Below are positions 1 to 7,079 of a DNA stretch of 19,151 nucleotides, piece after piece. This DNA comes from an uncultured Lachnospiraceae bacterium. Lineage in GTDB: Bacteria > Bacillota > Clostridia > Lachnospirales > Lachnospiraceae. Location: NCBI GenBank assembly GCA_958402795.1, contig CATXUX010000054.1:1-19151 (forward strand), written 5' to 3'. Position 1 is the stretch's first letter. Every line of letters starts with the position of its first letter. The notes beneath the pieces were generated by a model. It saw only the letters and a list, made by a program, of their open reading frames with translations, ran no database searches and was not told the DNA's origin. The position numbers were made by a program, and so were the translations under genes.

Positions 1-540
1 TCAAAAGAATACAAACGTGTAACCGCAACCATGCAGTGTAGTTATTCTAAAAAGGGTATATGATGGATAGGAATCCAAGGTTATACAGCTATACGTGAAT
101 ATCAGAACAATGCAATGAAAAAGGGATTCTGTTATGAGGAAGAAACAGATCGTTTTGTATGTAGACAGGGAGAATATTTAGGATTTCAGAAATTAATTTA
201 TAAAAAGTCAACGCAGAACTATTACCGTCTATATAGCCGTTCAAAAAAACAATGTAAAAACTGCCCGTATTTTTCAGCCTGTGCCACGGATCAGGGTACA
301 GTCAGAATCAATGCGAGTCCTTATTATCCCTCTTTTTATCGAAATGGCAAGCAAGTAGGGAACAGTGATTATCTGAGGATCATGAGGCTTAGGAAGATAT
401 GGGCAGAAGGAACCTTCGCAGTTTTAAAACGAGAACATAAATTGAATAAAATCCAGAAAAGAGGCCTTCAGAAAGCGATAGAAGAATGCCTCTTATCGGC
501 AACGGCATTAAATCTAAAACGGCTGGTAAAAGCGGTTTGA
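1..540 (+). pseudogene. IS1182-type DDE transposase, C-terminal part, interrupted
   Basis: This is the C-terminal third of a DDE transposase of the IS1182 type, cut by the window start. From about 64 to 540 the frame is open. It contains a Cys cluster (CKNCPYFSAC, codons near 253-282) typical of the family, and then IWAEGTFAVLKREHKLNKIQ, whose Glu at about 406-408 is the likely third catalytic acid. The same frame to the left (1-60) reads a plausible continuation ending YSKKGI and is then broken by TGA at 61-63. The first ATG after the stop (115) would give only 141 residues, lacking both catalytic Asp residues, so an active product is unlikely. The 5' part lies outside the window. The family call is from motif resemblance; the stop codon is directly visible. 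Confidence 0.75.
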
Positions 541-564
541 ATAACCGAATTTACCAGCTGTTTT
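522..564 (+). terminator. Hairpin at the transposase stop codon
   Basis: GCTGGTAAA (522-530) pairs perfectly with TTTACCAGC (550-558). Inside the loop, CGGTT (533-537) pairs with AACCG (543-547). The structure spans the TGA stop at 538-540 and is followed by a short T run (560-564). It is a plausible intrinsic terminator for the transposase transcript, with a weak U-tract. Confidence 0.5.
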
Positions 565-704
565 ATGACTGTTTAAAAAAACATGCAGAAACAGACAATG
601 AAAAAGTGAGTTTGTCAACAGGTCCTTTTCTTCATACCCTCGGAAACAATGGGGCTTACGTCGCCCCTTGTTCAGTTTTACGATCTGTCTGTTGACCTTC
701 TGTG
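541..704. other. Short gap between IS remnant and GH3 gene, with a GC hairpin
   Basis: No gene is seen here. GGGGC (651-655) pairs with GCCCC (663-667) over a 7-nt loop, and CAA (647-649) can pair with TTG (668-670). On the - strand this lies 38-58 nt past the GH3 stop and is followed by ATTGTTT, so it could be a weak terminator for the long left operon. The right-hand end of the IS1182 remnant must lie in this gap, but I cannot place its terminal repeat. TTACGATCT occurs at 678-686 and again at 705-713, overlapping the GH3 stop codon. Confidence 0.35.
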
Positions 705-2942
705 TTACGATCTTCTGTCTAGCTGGAGACTGACGTCCCCTGCTTCTGCCCTGCTGCTGTTCCCGACGGTAATCCGAAGCGGAATGCCTCCATCTATGAG
801 TTCCATATCCGCTCCGTAAAAAGCCAGTTCTTTCCGGTCAATCGTAAATTTGACTTTCTGTTCTTCACCAGGCTGCAGGAAAACTTTCCGGAACCTGATA
901 AGTTCTTTGGCCGGCCGTACGACCGGAGCGCAGAGTGTCTCGACATAACACTGTACAACTTCCGCCCCCGGCACCTCTCCCACATTTTTCACCTTACATA
1001 ATATTCCGATCTTATCTTCTCTCTCCTGTTTCTCAAGTACAGGAGGTGTAATGGTAAATCCTGTGTAAGAGAGACCAAATCCAAACGGATAAAGCGGCTC
1101 ATTCGGAATATCCATATACCGGCTCGTAAAGCGGTTTTCCGGATTCGTCTCCGTCATCCGGTGTCCGGTCTTTACATCCCAGTAGCTGACAGGCACCTGT
1201 CCCACACCCCACGGTATGCTCACTGACAGTTTACCGGAAGGCGTCTCTTCTCCGTACACCAGACGGACGACAGCCTCGGCTCCCATCGTTCCCGGTCTCC
1301 AGGCAAGGAGGACAGCCTGGGACTTTTCTGCTATTTTCCGTATATCCAGCGGACGTCCTGACATGATGACCGCTACAATATGGGAGGTTCGCTCAGCTAC
1401 TGCGTCAAAAAACTTCTGCTGACCTTCCGGAAGATCAAGAAATGCCCTGCTCGCCGCCTCACCGGACTGTGCTTCATGTTCTCCAAGCACAAGTACCACT
1501 GTATCCTCCGGTCCGATTTCTTCAAGGTCTGCGTATTGGTCACCGCACGATCCCGACATTTCTTTATTCTGTTCTTCTTCACCCTGAATCCGGCAGTTAT
1601 CAGCCTGCCAGAGCCGTCTTTCTTCTTCTGTGAGTATCTCACAGCCCGGAACAAACCTGACCGGCAGCTTCCGGTCTCTCAGAACTTCGCTGATCGTCTC
1701 CACATCGTCGTGACGGCCGAAGATCGCCCATCTGCTCAGCAGTTCCGTCGACTCCACATAAGGGCCGGCCCAGAACACCTTCTGTTCCGGTTTCAGCGGA
1801 AGCAAATCCGCATTTTTCAAAAGAACCGAGCTCTCACATGCCAGGGCAAGTGCGATCTTCTTTGCCTCCGCAGACAGCTGTTCTTCTCCCTCCATTCCTG
1901 CGAACGGATCCTCAAACAGTCCGAGTCTGTTCTTCATCACCAGCACATTCCACGCGCTTCTATCTATCAGCGAAACGGGGACATGACCTTCTTCGACCAG
2001 TTCTTCCAGATGAAACATGTATGCCGGACTCATCATATCAATATCAACTCCTGCATGTACTGCCGCATCTGCAGCCTCTGCCTGGCCTGACACTACATTC
2101 TGTTCCTCCAGCTGGCCCACAGACCCCCAGTCGGAGATCACCGTGCCGCTGAACCCCATTTCTTTCCTGAGAATATCTTCGAGCAGCTCTTTGTTGCCGC
2201 TGACCGGTCTGCGGTCAACTGCATTAAAAGCAGTCATCACCATCGCGGGATCTGCATGCATCGCCATGCGGAACGGTTTGAGGTACTGCTCGCGGAACGT
2301 CCTCTGAGATATTTCCACGTCATTGTATTCTCTGCCCGCATTCACCGCTCCATAACCGGCAAAATGTTTCAGACATCCGGCAATGCCGGACTCCGGTATT
2401 TCTCTGCTTCCCTTCTGACCATTACCGTTTCCCTTCTGATATCCCCTGAGCATTACTGTGCCCATGACCCCGCTAAGGAAAGGATCTTCCCCGAAAGATT
2501 CCATTATCCTTCCCCATCTCGGGTCTCTGGACACATCCATCATCGGAGAAAACGTGGCCTTGATCCCCTCAGCAGCAGACTCTGCCGCGGCATGCCCCGC
2601 CATCTTCTCAACCAGTTCCGGATGAAAGGAACATGCCTGACCAAGAGGGATCGGAGCTATGGTCCTGCACCCGTGTATAACATCCGCCATAAACAGCAGC
2701 GGAATGTGATGCGGATGTTCTTTCATATATTTTTTCTGGATCGCCCTGAGCTTTTCTGCCCCGATCATACCAAGCACTGAACCGGCGTACCGGATCACCC
2801 ACTGAGGCGGCTGGCCTTCCCCCACCGCCCCGGTAAGAACTGCATCCTCATCAAAGTAAATTCCGGTCAGCTGTATCATCTGTCCGATCTTTTCTCGAAG
2901 CGACATCTCAGACAGCAGCTGTTTTAATTTTCTTTCCTCCAT
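705..2942 (-). CDS. GH3 family beta-glycosidase (beta-glucosidase-like)
   Basis: This is a cytoplasmic retaining glycoside hydrolase of family 3, 745 residues, with no signal peptide. The N-terminal TIM barrel (about 1-345) carries RDPRWGR at 139-145, KHF at 192-194 and VISDW with nucleophile Asp271. The second alpha/beta domain (about 360-600) has GEHEAQSGEAASR at 487-499; by alignment to BglX-type enzymes Glu495 is the likely acid/base. A fibronectin-III-like domain (about 645-735) closes the protein, so it is full length. It probably releases a terminal sugar, perhaps beta-glucose, from the imported glycoside. It is the last gene of the left operon. An upstream TTG at 2960 overlaps the previous stop codon, but the ATG at 2942 is preceded by AAGGAG and is preferred, although the spacer is short (3 nt). 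Substrate specificity is not readable. Confidence 0.93.
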   Translation of the reverse strand: MEERKLKQLLSEMSLREKIGQMIQLTGIYFDEDAVLTGAVGEGQPPQWVIRYAGSVLGMIGAEKLRAIQKKYMKEHPHHIPLLFMADVIHGCRTIAPIPLGQACSFHPELVEKMAGHAAAESAAEGIKATFSPMMDVSRDPRWGRIMESFGEDPFLSGVMGTVMLRGYQKGNGNGQKGSREIPESGIAGCLKHFAGYGAVNAGREYNDVEISQRTFREQYLKPFRMAMHADPAMVMTAFNAVDRRPVSGNKELLEDILRKEMGFSGTVISDWGSVGQLEEQNVVSGQAEAADAAVHAGVDIDMMSPAYMFHLEELVEEGHVPVSLIDRSAWNVLVMKNRLGLFEDPFAGMEGEEQLSAEAKKIALALACESSVLLKNADLLPLKPEQKVFWAGPYVESTELLSRWAIFGRHDDVETISEVLRDRKLPVRFVPGCEILTEEERRLWQADNCRIQGEEEQNKEMSGSCGDQYADLEEIGPEDTVVLVLGEHEAQSGEAASRAFLDLPEGQQKFFDAVAERTSHIVAVIMSGRPLDIRKIAEKSQAVLLAWRPGTMGAEAVVRLVYGEETPSGKLSVSIPWGVGQVPVSYWDVKTGHRMTETNPENRFTSRYMDIPNEPLYPFGFGLSYTGFTITPPVLEKQEREDKIGILCKVKNVGEVPGAEVVQCYVETLCAPVVRPAKELIRFRKVFLQPGEEQKVKFTIDRKELAFYGADMELIDGGIPLRITVGNSSRAEAGDVSLQLDRRS

Positions 2943-2956
2943 AATCTCCTTTTCCC

Positions 2957-4033
2957 TCAATCAAAGTAAATTGTCTCTCCGCTCTCTGCTGAACGGTATA
3001 TCGCTTCAAGAACGCGGGTTACTACCGCCGCCTGTTCCGGTTTTACGATCTGTTCCTGTCCGTCAACAACAATATGGTAGAAAAGTTCCTGTTCTACATC
3101 TGCCGCAGATTTTTCTTCGCCTGCAAAGAAAGCCACTCCGCCGCCTGACAGATCCGGTATCTCTACAGTCTGGGTGTTATGATGGATCCGGTTGATGCGA
3201 AGTCCATCTTTCATATCCGCTCCGGCCTTTGTTCCACATATGCTTGTTTTTGCCTCGTCCACATCCAGAGTATTTAAAGCCCAGGCTGATTCCAGTTCGA
3301 TCAGAGCCCCGTTCTTCATCCGGATGAATCCGAACGCCGAGTCTTCTACTTTAAACTGCTCCGGATCCCAGTTCCCGAATGCATTTCCCTGATCTGTCTG
3401 CTGAGACAGTTTGTGGAACACCGCTCCGGTCACAGAAGCCACTTCATAGTTGTCCATCATCCAGAGCGTCAGATCCAGCGCATGAGTACCGATATCGATC
3501 AGCGGACCGCCGCCCTGCTCTTCTTCATTAAGAAATACCCCCCAGGTAGGCACCGCTCTCCTTCTGAGCGCATGCGCCTTTGCAAAATAGATGTCTCCCA
3601 TCTCTCCGTTTTTGCACATTTCTTTCAGGTAGGCGCTGTCCGGACGATACCTGTTCTGGTATGCGATATTCAGCACTCGCCCTGTCCGCTTTGCCGTCTC
3701 CAGCATTTTCTCTGTTTCCGCATAAGTTCTTGCCATCGGCTTTTCGCACATGACATCCTTGCCCGCCTCCATGGCAGCGATGGAAATTTCGGAATGCGAT
3801 CTGTTCGGTGTCGTCACATATACCACATCAAGATCTTCCTTTACCAGTTCCCTGTAGTCAGTGAATACCTTTGCGTCACTGCTGCCGAACTTTTCTTTTG
3901 TCTCCTGTGCCTGCTCCGGGATTATGTCACAGAATGCGACCACTTCATAGAGTCCGCACTTTTCCATTGCCGGAAGATGCTTTGCATTGGCAATTCCCCC
4001 GCATCCTACGATACCTGCACGTAATTTTTTCAT
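2957..4033 (-). CDS. Gfo/Idh/MocA family NAD(P)-dependent oxidoreductase (first)
   Basis: A 358-residue sugar oxidoreductase. The N-terminal Rossmann domain has GCGGIA at 10-15 and the family EKP triad at 97-99. The C-terminal substrate domain has GGGPLIDIGTH, whose Asp180 and His184 match the catalytic Asp-x3-His of the family. Members oxidise or reduce a hydroxyl of a sugar, inositol or glycoside; several work at C3 of glucosides. The start is the ATG at 4033, since GGAGGAG lies 8 nt upstream. An earlier in-frame ATG at 4048 overlaps that ribosome site and is less likely. The gene lies between the GH3 gene and an isomerase-like barrel, consistent with one catabolic pathway. Cofactor preference and substrate cannot be told from the sequence. 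Confidence 0.92.
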   Translation of the reverse strand: MKKLRAGIVGCGGIANAKHLPAMEKCGLYEVVAFCDIIPEQAQETKEKFGSSDAKVFTDYRELVKEDLDVVYVTTPNRSHSEISIAAMEAGKDVMCEKPMARTYAETEKMLETAKRTGRVLNIAYQNRYRPDSAYLKEMCKNGEMGDIYFAKAHALRRRAVPTWGVFLNEEEQGGGPLIDIGTHALDLTLWMMDNYEVASVTGAVFHKLSQQTDQGNAFGNWDPEQFKVEDSAFGFIRMKNGALIELESAWALNTLDVDEAKTSICGTKAGADMKDGLRINRIHHNTQTVEIPDLSGGGVAFFAGEEKSAADVEQELFYHIVVDGQEQIVKPEQAAVVTRVLEAIYRSAESGETIYFD

Positions 4034-4070
4034 CGTTATCTCCTCCATTTATGTCTCCTGATATTGTTTT

Positions 4071-4991
4071 CTAAATCACATACTGTCTCAAATATCTCTG
4101 GCTCAGAACAAGCGCTTTTTCAATCATTTCCCTTGAACTTTCAAACGCCTTGTCCTCGATCTCAATGCATGAATAACCATTGTAACCGATGTCTGTAAGA
4201 GCAGATACATATCTGCCCCAGTCCACATCTCCAAGTCCGGGGATCTTCGGAGACATGAAATCAAGAGGATAAGCCATAATGCCGCAGTCATTGAGACGTT
4301 CCGGATACAGCTTGATATCCTTATAGTGCACGTGGAATATCTTGTCTTTGAATTCATAGATCGGACGGATCGGGTCTATCATCTGCCATACAAAATGCGA
4401 CGGGTCGTAATTAATACCCAGACAGTCGCTGTCCAGGATCTCAAAAACTTTTCTCCACACTGCCGGAGTCGTCATAAGATTCTGACCGCCCGGCCACTGA
4501 TCTGGTCCGAACAGCATCGGACAGTTTTCTATTGCTATCTTTACGCCGTTTTCTTCTGCCAGCCGGATGACCGGTTCCCATACTTTCTTTACTAAAAGAA
4601 GATTCTCTTCCACAGTCTTTGTCTGATCTCTCCCGATAAATGTGGTCACCATGTTCACATTCAGTTTTGCGCTGGCGAGAATGACATTTTTTAAATGCTC
4701 CACCGCAGCCTCACCCTTGTTCCGATCCGCATCCATCACGTTAGGATAATAGGCAAGAGCCGAAATTTCTACATTTTTTTCTTTCGCGTATCCTGAAATA
4801 TGTGCGGCATAACTGTCATCGCCAAGAACCCTCTCCGCGTCAATATGACTTACTCCGGCATATCTGCGTTCTGCTTTTTCCTTCTTCCAGCTCGCCACCT
4901 CTACGCACTCAAATCCATGCTCTGAGGCGAAGTCGATCATCTCTTCATAAGTAAAATCTTCGAGAATTGATGTAATAAATCCAAGTTTCAT
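4071..4991 (-). CDS. Sugar phosphate isomerase/epimerase-like TIM barrel (first)
   Basis: A 306-residue protein of the AP-endonuclease-2/xylose-isomerase-like TIM-barrel family. The expected divalent-metal ligands are present: Glu155 (AIENCP), Asp196 and His199 (NYDPSHF), His222 (FHVHYKD) and Glu277 (CIEIED). This superfamily includes isomerases, epimerases, dehydratases and the catalytic DgpC-type subunits of C-glycoside deglycosidases, so the name does not fix the reaction. The ATG at 4991 is preferred because AGGAG sits 7 nt upstream; the reading frame extends to 5051, but the extra N-terminus is unlike the family. It is 37 nt upstream of the first oxidoreductase gene, with which it probably works. 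The protein looks intact. Confidence 0.9.
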   Translation of the reverse strand: MKLGFITSILEDFTYEEMIDFASEHGFECVEVASWKKEKAERRYAGVSHIDAERVLGDDSYAAHISGYAKEKNVEISALAYYPNVMDADRNKGEAAVEHLKNVILASAKLNVNMVTTFIGRDQTKTVEENLLLVKKVWEPVIRLAEENGVKIAIENCPMLFGPDQWPGGQNLMTTPAVWRKVFEILDSDCLGINYDPSHFVWQMIDPIRPIYEFKDKIFHVHYKDIKLYPERLNDCGIMAYPLDFMSPKIPGLGDVDWGRYVSALTDIGYNGYSCIEIEDKAFESSREMIEKALVLSQRYLRQYVI

Positions 4992-5075
4992 TTCTGTCTC
5001 CTTCTTCCTCCCGGCCTCTGCGCAGGAGTATCCTTTCGTCAACATTTTCACCTTAACTCCGGCATTACTCTCCTG

Positions 5076-5954
5076 TTATACTTCCCATGGAACCGGTTCA
5101 TAATCGCCGCCCCGGCACCATTTCAGATACCGGAGAGCATGGAGCTGTCCTGTCATCTCCCACTCTCCTGAGTAAACCGGATCATGATATCCTTCGATAC
5201 AGATATCATCTTCATATCCGTTTGCCCTCAGGATAGAAATAATATCTCTCCAGTTTGTGTCGCCAAAGCCCGGCATTCTGTGCCATACAAAAGTCTCCGC
5301 CCCTGAAATGCCTCCATGACGTACAGCATTCCAGTCGATAGTTGCATCTTTGCCGTGTACGTGCACGATTTTATGACACCATTTTCTGAGCTGAGAAACC
5401 GGATCTATAAGCTGTACCATCTGGTGGGTCGGCTCCCATTCCAGACCGAAATTGTCCTGTTTTACCTCTTCAAACATTGCCTCCCACGCACGTGGATGAA
5501 AACCAATATTACATGTAGCTTTTTCCCATGTTCCGTCCATAAGGCAGTTCTCTATTCCCAGTTTGACTCCGTTCTCTTTCGCCAGGTCTGCAAGTTCCCT
5601 GAATACTTTACCAAACTCGGCGAAAGATTCCTCTACAGGGCGGTCCTCAAATGCCCCTGCAAAAGTGCTTACATGATCAGCTCCGAATCTTCCCGCTGTC
5701 CTGATAACCTGCTCCAGCGTCTTCCTGTGTTCCGGATACTGGATCGGATTGCAGTAAAATCCAATCGTGCTGATGCGCTCCGGTCTGCCTTCCAGCAGCT
5801 TTTCTGTCTTTCCGGCAAGCTGTTCCAGATCTGTCCCTTCCAGAGACATATGAAAATTCAGAGAAAATGTTTCAAATCCTTTTCCCAGAAATCCCGGCAG
5901 CCACTCTTCTGCCCTTGGTCCCTGGATGCATGTTCCGATCTTGATCTGTTTCAT
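5076..5954 (-). CDS. Sugar phosphate isomerase/epimerase-like TIM barrel (second)
   Basis: A 292-residue barrel of the same superfamily as its downstream neighbour but clearly divergent from it. Likely metal ligands are Glu135 (GIENC), Glu174 and His177 (EWEPTHQ), His198/His200 (VHVHGKD) and Glu254 (CIEGYHD). Where the first barrel has Asp in the DPSH motif, this one has Glu (EPTH), a conservative but notable change at a metal position. The start at 5954 has GGGAGA about 10 nt upstream. It lies 19 nt downstream of the second oxidoreductase, so the two are translated from one message and probably act in sequence. It could be an epimerase, an isomerase or a lyase-type enzyme acting on a keto-sugar; the sequence does not decide. 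Confidence 0.87.
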   Translation of the reverse strand: MKQIKIGTCIQGPRAEEWLPGFLGKGFETFSLNFHMSLEGTDLEQLAGKTEKLLEGRPERISTIGFYCNPIQYPEHRKTLEQVIRTAGRFGADHVSTFAGAFEDRPVEESFAEFGKVFRELADLAKENGVKLGIENCLMDGTWEKATCNIGFHPRAWEAMFEEVKQDNFGLEWEPTHQMVQLIDPVSQLRKWCHKIVHVHGKDATIDWNAVRHGGISGAETFVWHRMPGFGDTNWRDIISILRANGYEDDICIEGYHDPVYSGEWEMTGQLHALRYLKWCRGGDYEPVPWEV

Positions 5955-5973
5955 TGTTCACTCTCTCCCTTCC

Positions 5974-7029
5974 TCATTCAAAGTCCATAACATGATTCTT
6001 TTCGGCAGACTCGAACACTGTCTCCATCAGGCGCATTACTCTTTTTACCTCCGGAAGCTTCACTGCCGGTTCTTCTCCTCTTAAAAGTACAGCAGCGACA
6101 TTTCGATGGAAATCGGCGATATCTCCGGGCACTCTCGGAAGCTCTTCTACACGGATCGTATCCTCTCTTCTTGGAGCCATCGTCTTCGTAAGTCCTGCTG
6201 CTGTCCGCACCGGAACTATTTCTTTCTCCTCTTCTGAGAAAGCCTTTACAATCTTTCCGGACAGGTCCCAGTCCTCAACAACGGCACTTCCGTTTTCTCC
6301 CAGAACGTACCAGCGGGGCAGAGAAATAAAGTTATTCGTACCTACTTCCACAAGAACTTCCAGGCCGCCTTCAAACCGGAGAACAGCGGTAAACCCGTCA
6401 TCTACCTCCTGATTTGTCACATTGGTCAAAGTGGCATATACCGTCTTCAGCCTGCGTTCCCCGGTCAGACGAAAGATCTGATCAAAGAGGTGGACGCCCC
6501 AGTCCAGCACCATTCCGCCGCCGTGTGCTTTTTCTTTTCTCCAGTCTCCCGGTATTCCACGGGAGCCATGTACCCGGCTCTCTATGCGGAAAATCTCTCC
6601 CATCGTCTGATCCTTCAGTATCTCCCGGACTGTCAGGAGATCTTCATCCCATCGTCTGTTCTGGTGTACCGTCAGGAACCGGCCTGTCTTTCCGGCCATG
6701 TCCTCCAGTTCTGTAAGTTCCTTCAGAGAGAGAGTAGCGGGTTTCTCTACAATGACATTTTTCCCCGCCTCCATGGCGCGCAGTGCAATCGGTCTGTGTG
6801 TGTCATTCGGTGTTGCCACAAGAATCACATCTATACTCTCATCTGCAAGCATGGCTTCTTCTGTCTCATATGTATGAAATCCTGCTTCTTCTGCAAGTTT
6901 TCTTTTTTCTTCTTTAATGTCATAAATCCCGGCGAGCTCGATCTCCGGCACATTTTCCAAAATCTCGGTGTGCCATTTCCCCATGCCGCCGAAGCCGATC
7001 AGGCCATATACGATTTTATTCTCTTTCAT
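5974..7029 (-). CDS. Gfo/Idh/MocA family NAD(P)-dependent oxidoreductase (second)
   Basis: A 351-residue oxidoreductase, only distantly similar to the other Gfo/Idh/MocA gene in the operon. It shows GFGGMG at 12-17 (dinucleotide binding), EKP at 95-97, and GGGMVLDWGVH with Asp176 and His180 as the probable catalytic pair. The ATG at 7029 has GAGGTG about 5 nt upstream. It is the first enzyme gene after the binding-protein gene, 50 nt downstream with a stable hairpin in between. Having two such enzymes in one operon suggests one oxidises the glycoside while the other reduces a keto-sugar product, regenerating cofactor. That division is inference from pathways of this type. Confidence 0.9.
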   Translation of the reverse strand: MKENKIVYGLIGFGGMGKWHTEILENVPEIELAGIYDIKEEKRKLAEEAGFHTYETEEAMLADESIDVILVATPNDTHRPIALRAMEAGKNVIVEKPATLSLKELTELEDMAGKTGRFLTVHQNRRWDEDLLTVREILKDQTMGEIFRIESRVHGSRGIPGDWRKEKAHGGGMVLDWGVHLFDQIFRLTGERRLKTVYATLTNVTNQEVDDGFTAVLRFEGGLEVLVEVGTNNFISLPRWYVLGENGSAVVEDWDLSGKIVKAFSEEEKEIVPVRTAAGLTKTMAPRREDTIRVEELPRVPGDIADFHRNVAAVLLRGEEPAVKLPEVKRVMRLMETVFESAEKNHVMDFE

Positions 7030-7046
7030 CGAAGCACCTCAATATT

Positions 7047-7067
7047 TAGGGCGGCCTGACCGCCCCC
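7047..7067 (-). promoter_or_regulatory. Intercistronic hairpin after the binding-protein gene
   Basis: GGGCGG (7049-7054) and CCGCCC (7060-7065) form a perfect 6-bp GC stem with a 5-nt loop. On the - strand it lies just past the TAA of the solute-binding protein gene and before the ribosome site of the next gene. It is followed by an AT-rich stretch rather than a clean U-tract. Such hairpins commonly protect the binding-protein mRNA or partly terminate, so that the binding protein is made in excess over downstream enzymes. Confidence 0.55.
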
Positions 7068-7079
7068 TATTTTAATTCC

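Noticed and set aside
486..695. 69-codon open frame after the IS1182 remnant
   Set aside because: It overlaps the transposase end in another frame and runs through the terminator hairpin; no ribosome site is present.
1380..2090. 236-codon open frame on the + strand inside the GH3 gene
   Set aside because: It lies wholly antisense to a clear GH3 catalytic region, has a Cys/His/Phe-rich composition with no domain, and has no ribosome site.
2943..2960. TTG start for the GH3 protein at 2960
   Set aside because: The TTG overlaps the previous stop codon without a well-spaced ribosome site; the ATG at 2942 follows AAGGAG and gives the usual N-terminus.
3413..4024. 203-codon open frame on the + strand inside the first oxidoreductase gene
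   Set aside because: It is an antisense shadow of an intact Gfo/Idh/MocA gene and has no protein-like motifs.
5316..5990. 224-codon open frame on the + strand over the second isomerase gene
   Set aside because: It is antisense to an intact TIM-barrel gene with conserved metal ligands, and its composition is unlike a real protein.
2957..7029. A complete Dgp/Dfg C-glycoside deglycosidase set
   Set aside because: The small partner subunit of the DgpBC/DfgAB complexes is not encoded anywhere in the operon, so only a related or variant pathway can be proposed.
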